DNA of 44,229 nt from G713 sp034717835 (GCA_034717835.1 JAYELZ010000129.1:1-44229); one strand, 5' to 3'; shown: positions 31,679-42,179, counted from the stretch's first letter. The notes: generated by a model not told the origin, from the letters alone. Program-made: numbers and translations.

Positions 31679-32320
31679 TTAGCTTCCCTTTTCAGGAGGT
31701 TCGTGTTGCTCCAACGCCTGTTGGACGAAGGTGAGAGTGGCGCACTGACTGAGGATGGCGATGAAACCGGGGTAGAGGACGAGCAGTGGCGGGAGCAGTA
31801 CGCAGAGACTCCCGCCAAGTCCCAACAGGAGTAGCCAGAGGAGGGTGGGGAGCGGGTGTAGGAGAGTGAGGTAGAAGCCGTTGCGCAGGGAGAGCCAGAA
31901 CTGCGGGGTCGCCATCTCCATTTGGAAGGCGAGTAAGTAAAAAGCGACGCCGCTCCACAAGAGTCCGGTGATAATCCAGAAGGCGGTGAGCCAGATGGCG
32001 AATTTTGCGGGGAGGGGAGAGCTGGCGGGTTGGTTGTAAAACCAGATATTGGCGGCGATGAGGAGATAGCCGCAGAGCAACAGTAGGATGTTGCCCAGGT
32101 TGCGGAGACCGTACTCTCTGGCTCCTTCCCAATATGTCTGCCAGGATGAAGCGTCTCCGCGGACGGCTTGCCGGGCGACTTGCCAGAGTCCGGCCCAGGC
32201 GAAAGGCGCGGGGAGGATGAGTCCGGTTGCTAAGAGCGTACTCACTCCCATCAAGGCGAGAGTGAAGATGTTTTCGTAATAGGTAGTTAGGCTCTGCCAG
32301 ATGATTTTGAGTATCTGCAT
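31679..32320 (-). CDS. DUF624/YesL-like membrane protein
   Basis: 213 residues, five to six helices. N-terminal ILKIIWQSLTTYYENIFTLALMGVSTLL, then WQTYWEGAREYGLRN, and a Leu-rich C-terminal half. This pattern resembles DUF624 (YesL-type) proteins, often near carbohydrate transporters. No catalytic motif. It sits between YchF-like and rRNA methyltransferase genes on the same strand; function unknown. Confidence 0.65.
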   Translation of the reverse strand: MQILKIIWQSLTTYYENIFTLALMGVSTLLATGLILPAPFAWAGLWQVARQAVRGDASSWQTYWEGAREYGLRNLGNILLLLCGYLLIAANIWFYNQPASSPLPAKFAIWLTAFWIITGLLWSGVAFYLLAFQMEMATPQFWLSLRNGFYLTLLHPLPTLLWLLLLGLGGSLCVLLPPLLVLYPGFIAILSQCATLTFVQQALEQHEPPEKGS

Positions 32321-32348
32321 TGGTTAATCCTCTCTTTGATGTGGAGTT

Positions 32349-33572
32349 TTAGCTGCGATTGCGACAGATCAAGCCCTTGAGGTAATCCCCTTCTGGGCAG
32401 GTGAGCGCCACGGGGTGATCGCTGCTCTGCGTCAGGCGACCGATGATCTGGGCATCGCTGCCGGCATCCAGGGCTGCGCCGAAGACTATTTTTTGGAAGA
32501 GGTCGGCGGAGATGGCGCCGGAACAGGAGAAGGTGAAGAGCTGGCCGCCGGGACGGAGCAGGTGGAAGGCTTGCAGGTTGATATCTTTGTAGCCGCGTGC
32601 GGCGCGTTTCACGGCGCGTTTGCTAGCGGCAAACTTAGGTGGATCGAGGACGATGAGGTCGAATTGTTGGCCGGCTGCACGCAGTTCACGTAACACCTCG
32701 AAGGCGTCGCCGGTAATATCCTCGGCTCTGGCAGCGGCGTAACCGTTGAGCGTCAGGTTCTCACGACCTAGCGCGAGGGCGGCGGCTGAACTGTCCACGT
32801 TCACTACGTGGGCGCCGCCGCCCGCCAGCCCGTAAACGGCAAAGCCGCCGGTGTAGCTAAAGACGTTGAGTAGGGTGGGCGGTGCTGGTCTGCTCGTTGC
32901 TAACCGGGCCACGGTCTCCCGCAACCGTTGGCGATTGGCGCGTTGATCTAGGTAGAAGCCGCTCTTGTGCCCCTCTTTCACGTCTACCAAGAAACGAAGT
33001 CCGTTTTCTAAAATCATCACCGGTGCTGCGGGAGCCGGACCGTAGAGCGGCCCCACTTGTGAGGCTAACCCCTCTTTGTGACGTGCGGCGGCATCGCTGC
33101 GCTCGTAGATACTCTGCGGAGCGAGTAACTCTACCAGCAGGGTGGTGAAGAGCTCGCGCCGCGTCTCGGCTCCTGCGGAGAGGAGTTGGATGACTAGGGT
33201 GCCGGCGTAACGATCCACGATCAGGCCGGGCGCGCCATCGGATTCGGCGTGGATGAGGCGACAGGCAGTGGTTTGCCCGCTGGCCAGCAGCGGGCCCCGC
33301 GCGTCAATGGCGCATCGCAACCGTGCTCGCCAGAAATCCGTGCTCTCCGGTTGCGCTCTCTCTCGCCAGGAGATGAGCCGCACGCGGATCTGTGAATGGG
33401 GGCTGTAATGTCCCCAGGCCAGGAATTCCCCCCGGTGACTCTGCACGGCGACTAATTCTCCTGGAGCTGGCGCGCCCTCCACTTGCTGGATGGCTCCTGA
33501 GAATATCCAGGGATGTCGTCGCTGGACGGGTTTCTGGCGGCCTTGTTTTAGGATGATGCGGGCTGTAGTCAT
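32349..33572 (-). CDS. Class I rRNA (cytosine-5) methyltransferase, RlmI-like
   Basis: 407 residues from the ATG at 33572 (AGGAGA upstream; the longer frame to 33599 lacks a ribosome site). N-terminal PUA domain (ILKQGRQKPVQRRHPWIFSGAI), central RlmI-type region (YGPAPAAPVMILENGLRFLVDVKEGHKSGFYLDQRANR), then SAM-binding motifs: LLNVFSYTGGFAVYGLAGG, VNVDSSAAAL and FDLIVLDPPKF. RlmI methylates 23S rRNA C1962 in E. coli; the exact site here is unproven. Confidence 0.9.
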   Translation of the reverse strand: MTTARIILKQGRQKPVQRRHPWIFSGAIQQVEGAPAPGELVAVQSHRGEFLAWGHYSPHSQIRVRLISWRERAQPESTDFWRARLRCAIDARGPLLASGQTTACRLIHAESDGAPGLIVDRYAGTLVIQLLSAGAETRRELFTTLLVELLAPQSIYERSDAAARHKEGLASQVGPLYGPAPAAPVMILENGLRFLVDVKEGHKSGFYLDQRANRQRLRETVARLATSRPAPPTLLNVFSYTGGFAVYGLAGGGAHVVNVDSSAAALALGRENLTLNGYAAARAEDITGDAFEVLRELRAAGQQFDLIVLDPPKFAASKRAVKRAARGYKDINLQAFHLLRPGGQLFTFSCSGAISADLFQKIVFGAALDAGSDAQIIGRLTQSSDHPVALTCPEGDYLKGLICRNRS

Positions 33573-33595
33573 AAATTTATCTCCTATGAAAACCC

Positions 33596-33620
33596 TCACC
33601 GCAGAGGCGCAGAGGGCGCC
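33596..33620. repeat. Half-copy of the CACCGCAGAGGCGCAGAG word family
   Basis: CTCACCGCAGAGGCGCAGAGGG resembles the arms of the inverted repeat at 17363-17445 and the words at 40059-40087. Confidence 0.4.
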
Positions 33621-33687
33621 GATATTTTAATAACTTACCTTAAGAAACGTTGAGCCGCTGTGCTGCTGCAACGCTACCACGCTGCGA

Positions 33688-35469
33688 CTAAATTGGCCAG
33701 AAGACCGGCACGAGTAAGATGGCAATCAGATAAACTAAGATGGTGAGCGGCGATCCGACCTTGATAAAATCGGTGAAACGATAATCGCCGGAACTGTAAA
33801 CCATCAGACAGGCCGGTTCCAGCGGGGTGATGAAGGAGCAGCTGGCCCCCACCGCGATCATCATCACGAAAGTGCGCGGATTCAGCCCTAACTGTTGTGC
33901 GGTCTGGATGGCGATGGGTACTACCAAGACCGCCGCGGCCTGATTGGACATTGGTTGGGTGAGGAGGAGGGAGAGGAAGAAGAAGGCCGAGAGCATGAGG
34001 GTAGGGCTGGCATTTTGAACTAGTCCCACAATGCGCGTCGCCAGGAACTCGGCGGTTCCGGTATGCTGCATGGCTGCGCCCAGCGCCAACATGCTACCGA
34101 TGACAATTAACGTTTCCCAAGCAATCTCGTGATACGCTTCTTCCGGCGTGATACTGCCTATCAGGAAGACTGCCAGGGTCCCCGTCAACACCGCTACCGG
34201 TAGGGAGAGTACATTGAGCGCGGCTAAAATTAACACCGCGGCGAAGATGCCGATAGTCCAGGGAGCCAGTTCGCGTTTGTGGTATTGGTGCTCGACGGCC
34301 CCTAATACTTGGAAGGTGTTGTTAGCATCTAAAATACTAATGCGAGTGCGGCGTCCTTGAATGAGCATCCGGTCGCCGATTTGCAGGGGCGTTTGGCTGA
34401 GCTTGCGGAAGATGCTTTTGCCATGTCTATTGATGCCTAAGGTTTGCATCCCATAGCGTTGGCGGAAGCGCAATTCTCTTAACGTGCGCCCGATGAGCGG
34501 CGAACCGGAGAGGAGAATCACTTCGGCGAGTTGCATCTCGCCAGTTTGCAGACGGGGATCGGAGAGTTTGATATCGGCCTTGAACGCGAGTCCCTCAATT
34601 TGCCGCGCTTCCAGTAGCTCCTCGTGATGTCCCCGCACCAGGAGCTCGTCTGCAGGTTCCAATTTTAGATGCGCACGTGGAGTGAGATAGTGGGTTTTAT
34701 CACGCACCACGCGGAGCACCGTTAAATCCAGCTCCCGTCCAAACCCGGCTGCGATGAGGGTTTTGCCGATGAAGGGTGAGCCGGGTAGAACCAGTAATTC
34801 TGCCAAATAGGGATGGATGCCAAATTCTTTGTTGTCATGGTTGCCGGTGTCCGCTGTGCGGTTGGGGATCAATCTGTGACCTAGCATCACCATGTAGACG
34901 ACACCTAACACGGCAACGGGAATGCCTACCGGGGCCAACTCGAACATGCCTATGGGCGGTAATCCATATTGGGTCAGCAACCCGCTGATCACGATGTTGG
35001 TGGAAGTGCTCACTAGTGTAATCGAACTCGCTAAAATGGAGGCGAAAGCGAGCGGTAGGAGTAATTTAGAACTGGACATGCGCAGGCGGCGGGCCAACTC
35101 TATAGTGATGGGGATGAAGAGCGCGGTAGAAGCCGTGTTGCTCATTAGTGCGCTTAGCGTGGCGACGGCGACAGAAATCACTAGTAGCGCGCGTTCCTCA
35201 TGGTCTCCGGTCAAGCGCAACATCAGCTTCCCTAAATTATCTGCGACCCCGGTACGCACCAGGGCGCGGGTGAGCACCAACAGGCCAAAGATCATCACGA
35301 CCGTATCGCTCCCGAAGCCGGCGAAGGCTTGCTCTGGCGGTAATAACCCCGTCAGCGCGAGGGCCAATACTACTCCCATCGCAATTAAATCGGTGGGTAG
35401 CTTCTCCAACGAAAAGAGTACCATGGCTACGATCACTAAAAACAGCATGGAAATAATTTCTGTGGACAT
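33688..35469 (-). CDS. SLC13-family permease with two TrkA_C domains
   Basis: 593 residues. Two sets of membrane helices flank a soluble middle with two RCK_C/TrkA_C-like modules (about residues 215-300 and 305-390: SPFIGKTLIAAGFGRELDLTVLRVVRD and SPLIGRTLRELRFRQRYGMQTLGINR). Conserved transporter segments: MSNTASTALFIPI near residue 117 and SNQAAAVLVVPIAIQ in the second half, matching the SNT-type substrate/Na+ motifs of DASS transporters. Such proteins carry sulfate, phosphate or dicarboxylates; substrate unresolved. AAGGAGC lies just before the ATG. Confidence 0.9.
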   Translation of the reverse strand: MSTEIISMLFLVIVAMVLFSLEKLPTDLIAMGVVLALALTGLLPPEQAFAGFGSDTVVMIFGLLVLTRALVRTGVADNLGKLMLRLTGDHEERALLVISVAVATLSALMSNTASTALFIPITIELARRLRMSSSKLLLPLAFASILASSITLVSTSTNIVISGLLTQYGLPPIGMFELAPVGIPVAVLGVVYMVMLGHRLIPNRTADTGNHDNKEFGIHPYLAELLVLPGSPFIGKTLIAAGFGRELDLTVLRVVRDKTHYLTPRAHLKLEPADELLVRGHHEELLEARQIEGLAFKADIKLSDPRLQTGEMQLAEVILLSGSPLIGRTLRELRFRQRYGMQTLGINRHGKSIFRKLSQTPLQIGDRMLIQGRRTRISILDANNTFQVLGAVEHQYHKRELAPWTIGIFAAVLILAALNVLSLPVAVLTGTLAVFLIGSITPEEAYHEIAWETLIVIGSMLALGAAMQHTGTAEFLATRIVGLVQNASPTLMLSAFFFLSLLLTQPMSNQAAAVLVVPIAIQTAQQLGLNPRTFVMMIAVGASCSFITPLEPACLMVYSSGDYRFTDFIKVGSPLTILVYLIAILLVPVFWPI

Positions 35470-35741
35470 TTAGCTCCTTGCTAGAGTGGCAAATGGTGAA
35501 TTTTTTCTTAGCGTCTCAGCGGCGAGTTATCCAAGAGCAGTGATCTTTCTGCCGTATCTGACGAGACTATTTTACCATGTTCACGGATACAAGCATCTGC
35601 GAGGCTATTTCTTCTACGCGACATCCAGATACCTCCACACCTAATGCGCCCGTGTGCTCTTTTGCCTACCTACCTTTGTTGGTGTCCCCACCAGTATGGT
35701 GGGGTTATCGAGTTTGGGTGATATGCTACTTATAGTTTGGA
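35470..35741. other. Intergenic region between divergent permease and regulator genes
   Basis: No gene seen. Contains a hairpin CCCCACCA-gta-TGGTGGGG (35686-35704) of unknown role upstream of the regulator promoter. Confidence 0.5.
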
Positions 35742-35770
35742 TTGTTTAGAGCACCGGAAGGGCGTATAAT
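35742..35770 (+). promoter_or_regulatory. Promoter of BTAD-AAA regulator (TTGTTT-17-TATAAT)
   Basis: TTGTTT at 35742-35747 and TATAAT at 35765-35770, 17-bp spacer. The leader is about 20 nt and contains AGGAG before the ATG at 35799, so this gene is not leaderless. Confidence 0.7.
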
Positions 35771-35798
35771 TGGGGTGCATCTCTAGGAGCTCACAACG

Positions 35799-38700
35799 AT
35801 GGATATTCTGTCATTGCGCATCCGGCTGTTCGGGCAGTTTGAACTTGCGTGGGGCGATACACCGCTTCCCACGCCTCGTTCTGCGACCGCCCGCTCGCTG
35901 CTGGCTTATCTCGTCGTCCATCACGACCGGGCCTTCCCCCGCGACGTGCTGGCTGGCACATTCTGGCCAGAGCGCTCTGACGCCGCCGCCCGTCGTGCGC
36001 TCTCTCAAGCTCTCTGGCAAATTCGCCAAACCCTCTGCCTGGTCTCCGACCGCCTGATAGCAGACCGGGATACCGTCACCTTCCTTCTCCAATCTCATGA
36101 TTGGCTGGACGTGGCGGATTTTGAGAAGAGCAGGCATACGTATTCTGCACCCGTCCAGCCACTTGAACAAGCCGTGGCTCTCTACCGCGCTGATTTTCTG
36201 GAAGACCACTACGACGATTGGGCCCTCCTGGAACGGGAACGGCTGCGGGAACTGTATCTGCGTATGCTGGAACGGCTGCTCATGCTGTACAAGCAGCGCG
36301 GCGCTTACGAGCAAGCGCTAGCTTGTGCTCAACAGTTGGCCGCCGCCGATTCGTTGCGCGAAGCTGCTCACCGGGAATTGATGTGCCTCTATCATCTTCT
36401 GGGGCGTACCCATACCGCCCTGGAACAATTCGTCATGCTGCGAGAGCTGCTGGCGCAGGAGCTAGCGATTACACCTACTCCCACCACCGTCGCTCTCTAC
36501 GAGGAGATAGCCGCTACGTTGGAGGGGGTTATCCCTCCACATCTACCGGTTGTGCCCGCTCCGCCTCCTCTACTACGCGACCTGGCCCATTTGCCCTTCG
36601 TGGGACGGACGAGTGAGCGAGCTGTGCTGGTAGACGCTTTGCAAGCCGCTATTCAGGGCCGGGGGAGGCTGGCCCTCATTGAAGGAGGCGCCGGCGTGGG
36701 CAAAACGCGCCTGATCAGCGAAATTGTCGCCGATGCCCAATGGCGTGGTTTCCAGGTCGGGCTAGGTAAAGCAGACCCGTTGGCCGCCCCGGCCCCGTAT
36801 CAACTCTTGCATGATGCACTCTCTCCCCTGCTGACGCCGCTGCGCATTACCCAACTGGTGGAACTGGTTGAGCCAGTGTGGCTCAGCGTTATCATTCCCC
36901 TCTTCCCGGCTATCGCTGAATATCTACCCGATCTCCCTCCCCCCCGCGTCACTCAATCCTCATGAGGAAAGGCAGCGGCTGGGAGTAGGCTTTATGCGTT
37001 GCCTGACAAGTTTGGCTGCCATCGCCCCGCTCCTGCTGGTTCTTGAAGATTTACACTGGGCAGACGAGGCCACCCTGGTCGCGCTGCCGTATCTGGCTCC
37101 CCGTTTACCGGACAGCCGCGTGTTCCTCATCCTTACCTGCCGCACCACGGCAGCCCGTGCGCGGCCTGCCGTCTGGGAAAGCCTGAGGGCGCTCGACCGT
37201 GCGTTGCCTTTTCTGCGCTTACGCTTGACCGCCTTTGAGCGGGCAGAAGTCATAACTCTGGTCCAGCGGGCGCTGGGAGCAAGTGGGACAGACGCTAGCG
37301 CCACGGCCTTCGCCCGGCGTTTGCAGGATGAAACCGGAGGCAACGCGCTTTTTCTGGTAGAGACTTTCAAATCGCTGCTGGAACAGGGCGCGCTGGTTCC
37401 CACAACCGCTGGCGATTGGGTTTTGCCTTCCAGCGACCTGCCGCTACCCACCCCCACTTCAATCCGGGAACTGGTCGCCGAGCGCGTAGGTCGTCTAGCC
37501 CCTGCACTGCGGGCGGTGCTGGAGCTGGCGGCTGTGTTGGGTGAGGATGCTGATTTTGCGGTGCTCTCCCAGGTTAGCTCACTCTCCCCTGCTAACCTGG
37601 CCTGCCGTTTGGAGACCTTGTGCCAACAAGGTTTCTTAGTGGACACCAATACCGGTTACCGCTTTGAACATGATCTGACTCAAGAAGTCATCTACCAAGC
37701 CCTCGCCCCGGAGCGACTGCGAACGCTGCACCGGCAAGTGGGCACGGTGTTGGAGGAGTTGAGTCCTGAACGGGTTGAGTCGCTGGCCCGCCACTTTGAT
37801 CAGGGAAATGTGCGCGACAAAGCCTTGACCCATACCCTGCGGGCCGGAGAACTAGCCTGGGCAGTCTGCGATTACGAGAGAACTCTGGCTTATTACCGGC
37901 GGGCGTTGGTGTTGGCCGATGACAGCCTCGCCGTCCGTTGGGACCTCCTAAACCGGCAGGAAAGGGCGCTCGACGTACTGAGCCGCCGGGAGGTCCAGAA
38001 CGGCGTACTGGACGAGATGTTACACCTAGCAGTGGTGTTGGACGACCCTGTGCGTCAAGCCAGCACGTATCACAGCCAGGGCTGGCTGGAGGTACTGTCC
38101 GGAAAACCCGTCCGGGCACTGTCGCTGCTCGACAAGGCTGCCGCACTGGCCCGCGCTGCTGGCGAGCGTGACTTGCTCGGCGACTGCCTGACGTCGGCAG
38201 CCCGCGCCTGGTGGCGCATCGGTGACGTGGCTCACTGCCAGGCGGCAATCGAGGAGGCCTGGGCACTTTTTCAGGAGACGGGCAATCGCCGTAACGAAAT
38301 CCGGGTGCTCAACATGCTGGGCAACCTGCACCTGGGGTTGACCGGCCAGTATGCCCAGGCCCTGGCGTACTTTGAGGAGAACCAACGTGCCGCCTACGAA
38401 CTCGGTGATCGTTACCAAGAAGCCGCAGCTCAGGCCAACGTGGGTATCACCTGTTCGTTGCTAGGTTGCTATGGGCGCTCGCAAGAGGAATTGGCGGGAG
38501 CTTACCAGGTGATGGCCAGCGTTGGCGACCACAATTGGCAAGGTATCATCCGCCGCTGGCAAGGAGCTAATTGCCGTGGTCTGGGTGAGCTAGATCAGGC
38601 GCAAGTGATGGGGGAGGAGGCGTTAGCCATCTGCTGGGAAGTCAGTAATCACAATTTTGAGATTGCAGCGTTGGATTTACTGGGCCAAGTCGCACTGGAA

Positions 38701-39417
38701 CGGCACACTCCGGAGCAAGCTGGACTCTATTTCCAACAAGCTATCGTAGTCGCGCAGGCCAACCAGCAAACGATGGACCAGGCGCTACAACAAGCGCATC
38801 TAGCGTTGGCATACCTGTACCGTGGTCATTTAGAGGAAGCTCATCGTCTCTCAGAACAGGCCAGTGCCATGCTAGCGGGGCGAGGAGAGCAATTCAGCTA
38901 CATGAAAGAGATTTACTTTATGCGTTATCAGATCATCGCGGCGGTGGAGGGGGCAGAGGCTGCTCAACCTTACCTGGAGCAGGCCTATCGGGCATTGCAG
39001 GCCATGGCCGCCGATATTGACAACCTTGACTTACGTCACTCCTTCTTGGAGAACATAACCGTGAACCGTGACATTGTGGCAACCCATCGTCTGGGATATC
39101 TCCCTACTCCGCTCCGCCGCCAGACGATGCGTCTCCCCGCCGCCGGCGCCCCCACCGGCCGTCCCCTGCGCGATAACGAGTACATTGAAGTGACCTGGAC
39201 CATCGCCGCGCCGGAGGACGATGAGCTCATCGGCAAGATTACTCGCCGCCGCCACCGTATTTTACGCTTGCTCCAAGAAGCCCAAAAACAAGCGGCTGCT
39301 CCTACCGTTGCACACCTGGCCGAGGCCTTAAAGGTTGGCGAGCGCACCATCAAGCGCGATCTGGCGGCCCTGCGCGCTGCCGGCCACGCAGTACGCACGC
39401 GGGGCAGTCACCGGTAA
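35799..39417 (+). CDS. BTAD-AAA-TPR-HTH transcriptional regulator, broken by a C7 frameshift
   Basis: About 1205 residues if repaired. N-terminal OmpR-like winged helix (residues 1-95), BTAD domain (about 100-245, ARRALSQALWQIR / DFLEDHYDDWALLERERLRELYLRML), AAA_16 ATPase with Walker A GGAGVGKTRLISEI near residue 295 and Walker B LLLVLEDLHWAD, then many TPR-like helices. It ends in a DeoR/HTH_11-like domain (TVAHLAEALKVGERTIKRDLAAL). The first frame ends at 36965 and the rest continues in another frame. Removing one C from the C7 tract at 36939-36945 fuses them as LPDLPPPASLNPHEERQRL. SARP/MalT-like regulators activate transcription in response to an unknown signal. Whether the indel is real cannot be told. 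Confidence 0.85.
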
Positions 39418-39428
39418 GGCTTTAGCCA

Positions 39429-39471
39429 AGCAACCGAAAATTTCACAACGTAGTTGCAGATTTCGGTTGCT
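39429..39471. terminator. Hairpin after the regulator gene
   Basis: AGCAACCGAAA (39429-39439) pairs perfectly with TTTCGGTTGCT (39461-39471) across a 21-nt loop. There is no T-run, so terminator function is only likely. Confidence 0.4.
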
Positions 39472-39474
39472 GAA

Positions 39475-39488
39475 AGTTCGCGCGAACT
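39475..39488. promoter_or_regulatory. Perfect 14-bp palindrome AGTTCGCGCGAACT
   Basis: Self-complementary site, operator-like, 58 bp after the regulator stop and 274 bp before the next small gene. It may be a binding site for a dimeric regulator; nothing else supports this. Confidence 0.35.
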
Positions 39489-39761
39489 TCCCCCACATCA
39501 CAATCCCCGCAACCTCGCCGGGCAGACTGCGCACTCCCTGGAAATAGAAACCCGTTGTGTATGCCGCCCCCGCGACGGGTGCTATGAGCGTTCCGTGCCG
39601 AGAACTCGTTAGTTCTAAATCGCCCCCCATCCGCAAAATGGCCCCCAGGTTTCCCCGTCTTGGCCTTCTGCTGAGAGACTGTAGAGATACCCCTCTGCTA
39701 CATTAGGGATTAGCATATTGGGGAGATTAAAAACTGGCATATCAAGGGAAAGGTATTCACT

Positions 39762-39992
39762 GTGACCAGAGAACCACGGCGCAGCAATTCGTTCGTCTTT
39801 CGCTTATGGTGGGAGGAGGGAGGTGCCTTGCCCCTCTGGCGCGGCTGGATACAGCACGCCGCATCGGGTGAAACGTGCTACTTCTGCTACCTGACCGAAT
39901 TGTTGGCCTTCATCGAGGTGTACACCGGCTCGCTGGCGCAAGCTCCCGGCGCAGAGGCGCCCAGAACGAGGAGAGGAGGTGATGATGATTGA
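39762..39992 (+). CDS. Small conserved-looking protein, unknown
   Basis: 76 residues, GTG start with a modest AAGG-type ribosome site. Sequence pattern: FVFRLWWEEGG-ALPLWRGWIQHAASGETCYFCYLTELLAFIEVYTG. Similar short proteins with the W-RGW-IQH--SGE--YF--L--LL-FI pattern are familiar to me from Chloroflexota, often near BTAD/AAA regulators; this is memory, not a search. It lies between the regulator and the secreted GVYG protein, all in one direction. Possible small partner or regulator. Confidence 0.6.
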   Translation: MTREPRRSNSFVFRLWWEEGGALPLWRGWIQHAASGETCYFCYLTELLAFIEVYTGSLAQAPGAEAPRTRRGGDDD

Positions 39993-40058
39993 CCAATGCT
40001 CAAAACGGTGAATCAATCTAACGCCAATCAACGCGAAAAAGAGGGGAATCAGGAAAAC

Positions 40059-40087
40059 TCGGTGTTCTCTGCGTCCCCTGTGGTGAA
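40059..40087. repeat. Short word repeat (CTCGGTGTTCTCTGCGTCCC...)
   Basis: CGGTGTTCTCTGCG and CCTGTGGTGAAA are half of the ACCACGGAGAC-type palindrome found at 17363-17445. Confidence 0.4.
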
Positions 40088-40126
40088 AATTGTCCCAGTT
40101 ACATAGTTAATTAAGGAGAAATCGAG

Positions 40127-42169
40127 ATGAAACGCTTTACACGATACGTCACACGCAAAGCTTTGTTCAACATGTTGATGGCCCTGGGGCTGCTATTGAC
40201 CCTGGGCAGCGGTACCATGCTAGCATATCCTGCCCAAGCACATGAACCGGGGCCTCAAGCAGAAATGGGTTCCCAGGCGGCCCTAGGTACCGCCTTCACT
40301 TACCAGGGTTATCTGAAGGACGGCAGCGGCCCAGTGAACGAGACCTGCGATTTCCAGTTCGGTCTGTGGGATGCTAATAGTAGTGGTGGTCAAATAGGCA
40401 GTACCCAAACCGCCAGTAGCGTGGACGTGGACGATGGCTACTTCACTGTGCCGAACCTGGACTTCGGCACAAGCGCCTTCACCGGCGACGCCCGCTACTT
40501 GCAGATTGACGTGCGTTGCCCAGCCGGCAGCGGCTCCTACACTACCTTGAGCGGGCGGGTGGCACTCAACGCGGCACCCTACGCGCACAGTCTGCGGCCG
40601 GGGGCGGTCATTGAGGGCAACGTATCTACTGGCTTAAAGGTGGAGACCAGCGCCGGTGGCACGGCCGCGGCGCTGCTGGGGTACGCTTCTTCTCAGACGG
40701 GACAATCCAACGGTGTCTATGGCAGTACCGATTCAACGGACGGAGGTGCTGGCGTCGTTGGCCGCGGGGAAGCCGTGACCGGGAAGGCGTATGGCGTCGC
40801 TGGCGTGAGCTTCGCACCGAGCGGCGCTGGCGTCTACGGCACCGCCCCCACCACCGGCACCGTGGGTATCGCTACTTCCGGAGCCGGCCCCACTTGGGGC
40901 GTCTATGGCAAAAGCGATGCGTCTGGTGGCTACGGTGTCTATGGCGAGAACACCTCCGGTGGCACCACCTACGGCGTCTATGGGCTCAATGACAGTTCCT
41001 CAGGCGCCGGTGTCTATGGCAAGAGCGAAAATGCTACTGGAGTAGGTGTTCGTGGCGAGACCGTGAACGGGCATGCCGTTGAGGGTATTGTCGATTGGAC
41101 ATCGGGTGGTGCCGGCTACGGTGTGTATGGCTCCGGTGGCCTCTATGGCTACGGCGGTGGCTTTGAGAACGCAACCACGGATGTTCCGACGGTGCAGATC
41201 AAGAACTTGAACTACACGGCGGGCGGCCCGGCGCTGCACGTGTATGGGACGACCGTTGTCAGCGCCAGCGTCAGTGGTATCGGCGCCAGCGGCAGCGGCC
41301 TATATGTTCACAACAGCAAAAGCAGCGGCGTCGCTCATGGCATCTATGGGCAAACAGACGCAAGCAGCGGCTACGGTGTGTATGGCCAGGGTCCCACGAT
41401 CGGCGTATATGGCAATGGTTCCACGGCTGGCGTATATGGCGAGGGGTCTACCAGCGGCGTCCATGGGATAACGAGCGGGGCCGGCGCTCACGGTGTCTAC
41501 GGCCAGAATTCCAACTCCAGCAGCGGTTATGGCGTGTATGGTCGTGGCTTCCGCGGTGTGGAAGGTTATTCCGATAGTGCCGATGGCGCTGGTGGCTTTT
41601 TCAGGAATACGTCCGCTACGGCTTCGGAAAATTCAGTGGGGATGTGGGCCGGTTCCTACTATGGCGACATCATCCAGGGACACGAACTAGGCAGCGATGG
41701 CACATCCATGAACCGGCGCTTCCGCGTCACATACCAGGGCGACGTTTACATTGATGGTACCTACTATGATACAGGGGCTGACTTTGCCGAGATGCTCCCC
41801 GCCGCCCAAGGTCTGGAGCCGGGCGACGTGTTGATCATCGGCCCGGACGGTCAATTGGCCCGCAGCAGCGAGGCGTACCAGCCCACCGTCGTAGGCGTTT
41901 ACTCCACCAAGCCAGCCTTCGTCGGTGGCTCCGACGAGGATATGGAAAACCCTGGCAAGGTACCGCTGGCCATCGTCGGCATCGTGCCGGTCAAGGCCAG
42001 CGCCGAGAACGGCCCCATCGCCCCCGGCGACTTGCTCGTGGCCTCTTCCATCCCTGGCCACGCCATGAAGGCCGGCCCCAACCCACCCATCGGCACTATC
42101 ATCGGCAAAGCGCTAGCCGGGCTAGCGAGCGGCGTCGGCGTCATTCAGTTGTTGGTCACGTTGCAGTAG
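40127..42169 (+). CDS. Secreted GVYG-repeat protein with Peptidase_G2-like C-terminus
   Basis: 680 residues. Sec signal peptide (KRFTRY...MLMALGLLLTLGSG) with a likely cut after AYPAQA near residue 38. Residues about 55-150 form a domain starting FTYQGYLKDGSGPVNETCDFQFGLWD. Residues 190-525 contain at least a dozen GVYG-type repeats spaced about 15-25 residues, probably a beta-helix or beta-solenoid stalk. The C-terminal 130 residues (DFAEMLPAAQGLEPGDVLIIGPDGQL, then VVGVYSTKPAF and GPIAPGDLLVASSIPGHAMKAG) resemble the self-cleaving chaperone domain of phage tail-fibre and endosialidase-like proteins. Start supported by AAGGAGAAA. Surface or released fibre; ligand unknown. Confidence 0.8.
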   Translation: MKRFTRYVTRKALFNMLMALGLLLTLGSGTMLAYPAQAHEPGPQAEMGSQAALGTAFTYQGYLKDGSGPVNETCDFQFGLWDANSSGGQIGSTQTASSVDVDDGYFTVPNLDFGTSAFTGDARYLQIDVRCPAGSGSYTTLSGRVALNAAPYAHSLRPGAVIEGNVSTGLKVETSAGGTAAALLGYASSQTGQSNGVYGSTDSTDGGAGVVGRGEAVTGKAYGVAGVSFAPSGAGVYGTAPTTGTVGIATSGAGPTWGVYGKSDASGGYGVYGENTSGGTTYGVYGLNDSSSGAGVYGKSENATGVGVRGETVNGHAVEGIVDWTSGGAGYGVYGSGGLYGYGGGFENATTDVPTVQIKNLNYTAGGPALHVYGTTVVSASVSGIGASGSGLYVHNSKSSGVAHGIYGQTDASSGYGVYGQGPTIGVYGNGSTAGVYGEGSTSGVHGITSGAGAHGVYGQNSNSSSGYGVYGRGFRGVEGYSDSADGAGGFFRNTSATASENSVGMWAGSYYGDIIQGHELGSDGTSMNRRFRVTYQGDVYIDGTYYDTGADFAEMLPAAQGLEPGDVLIIGPDGQLARSSEAYQPTVVGVYSTKPAFVGGSDEDMENPGKVPLAIVGIVPVKASAENGPIAPGDLLVASSIPGHAMKAGPNPPIGTIIGKALAGLASGVGVIQLLVTLQ

Positions 42170-42179
42170 GAGGCATACG

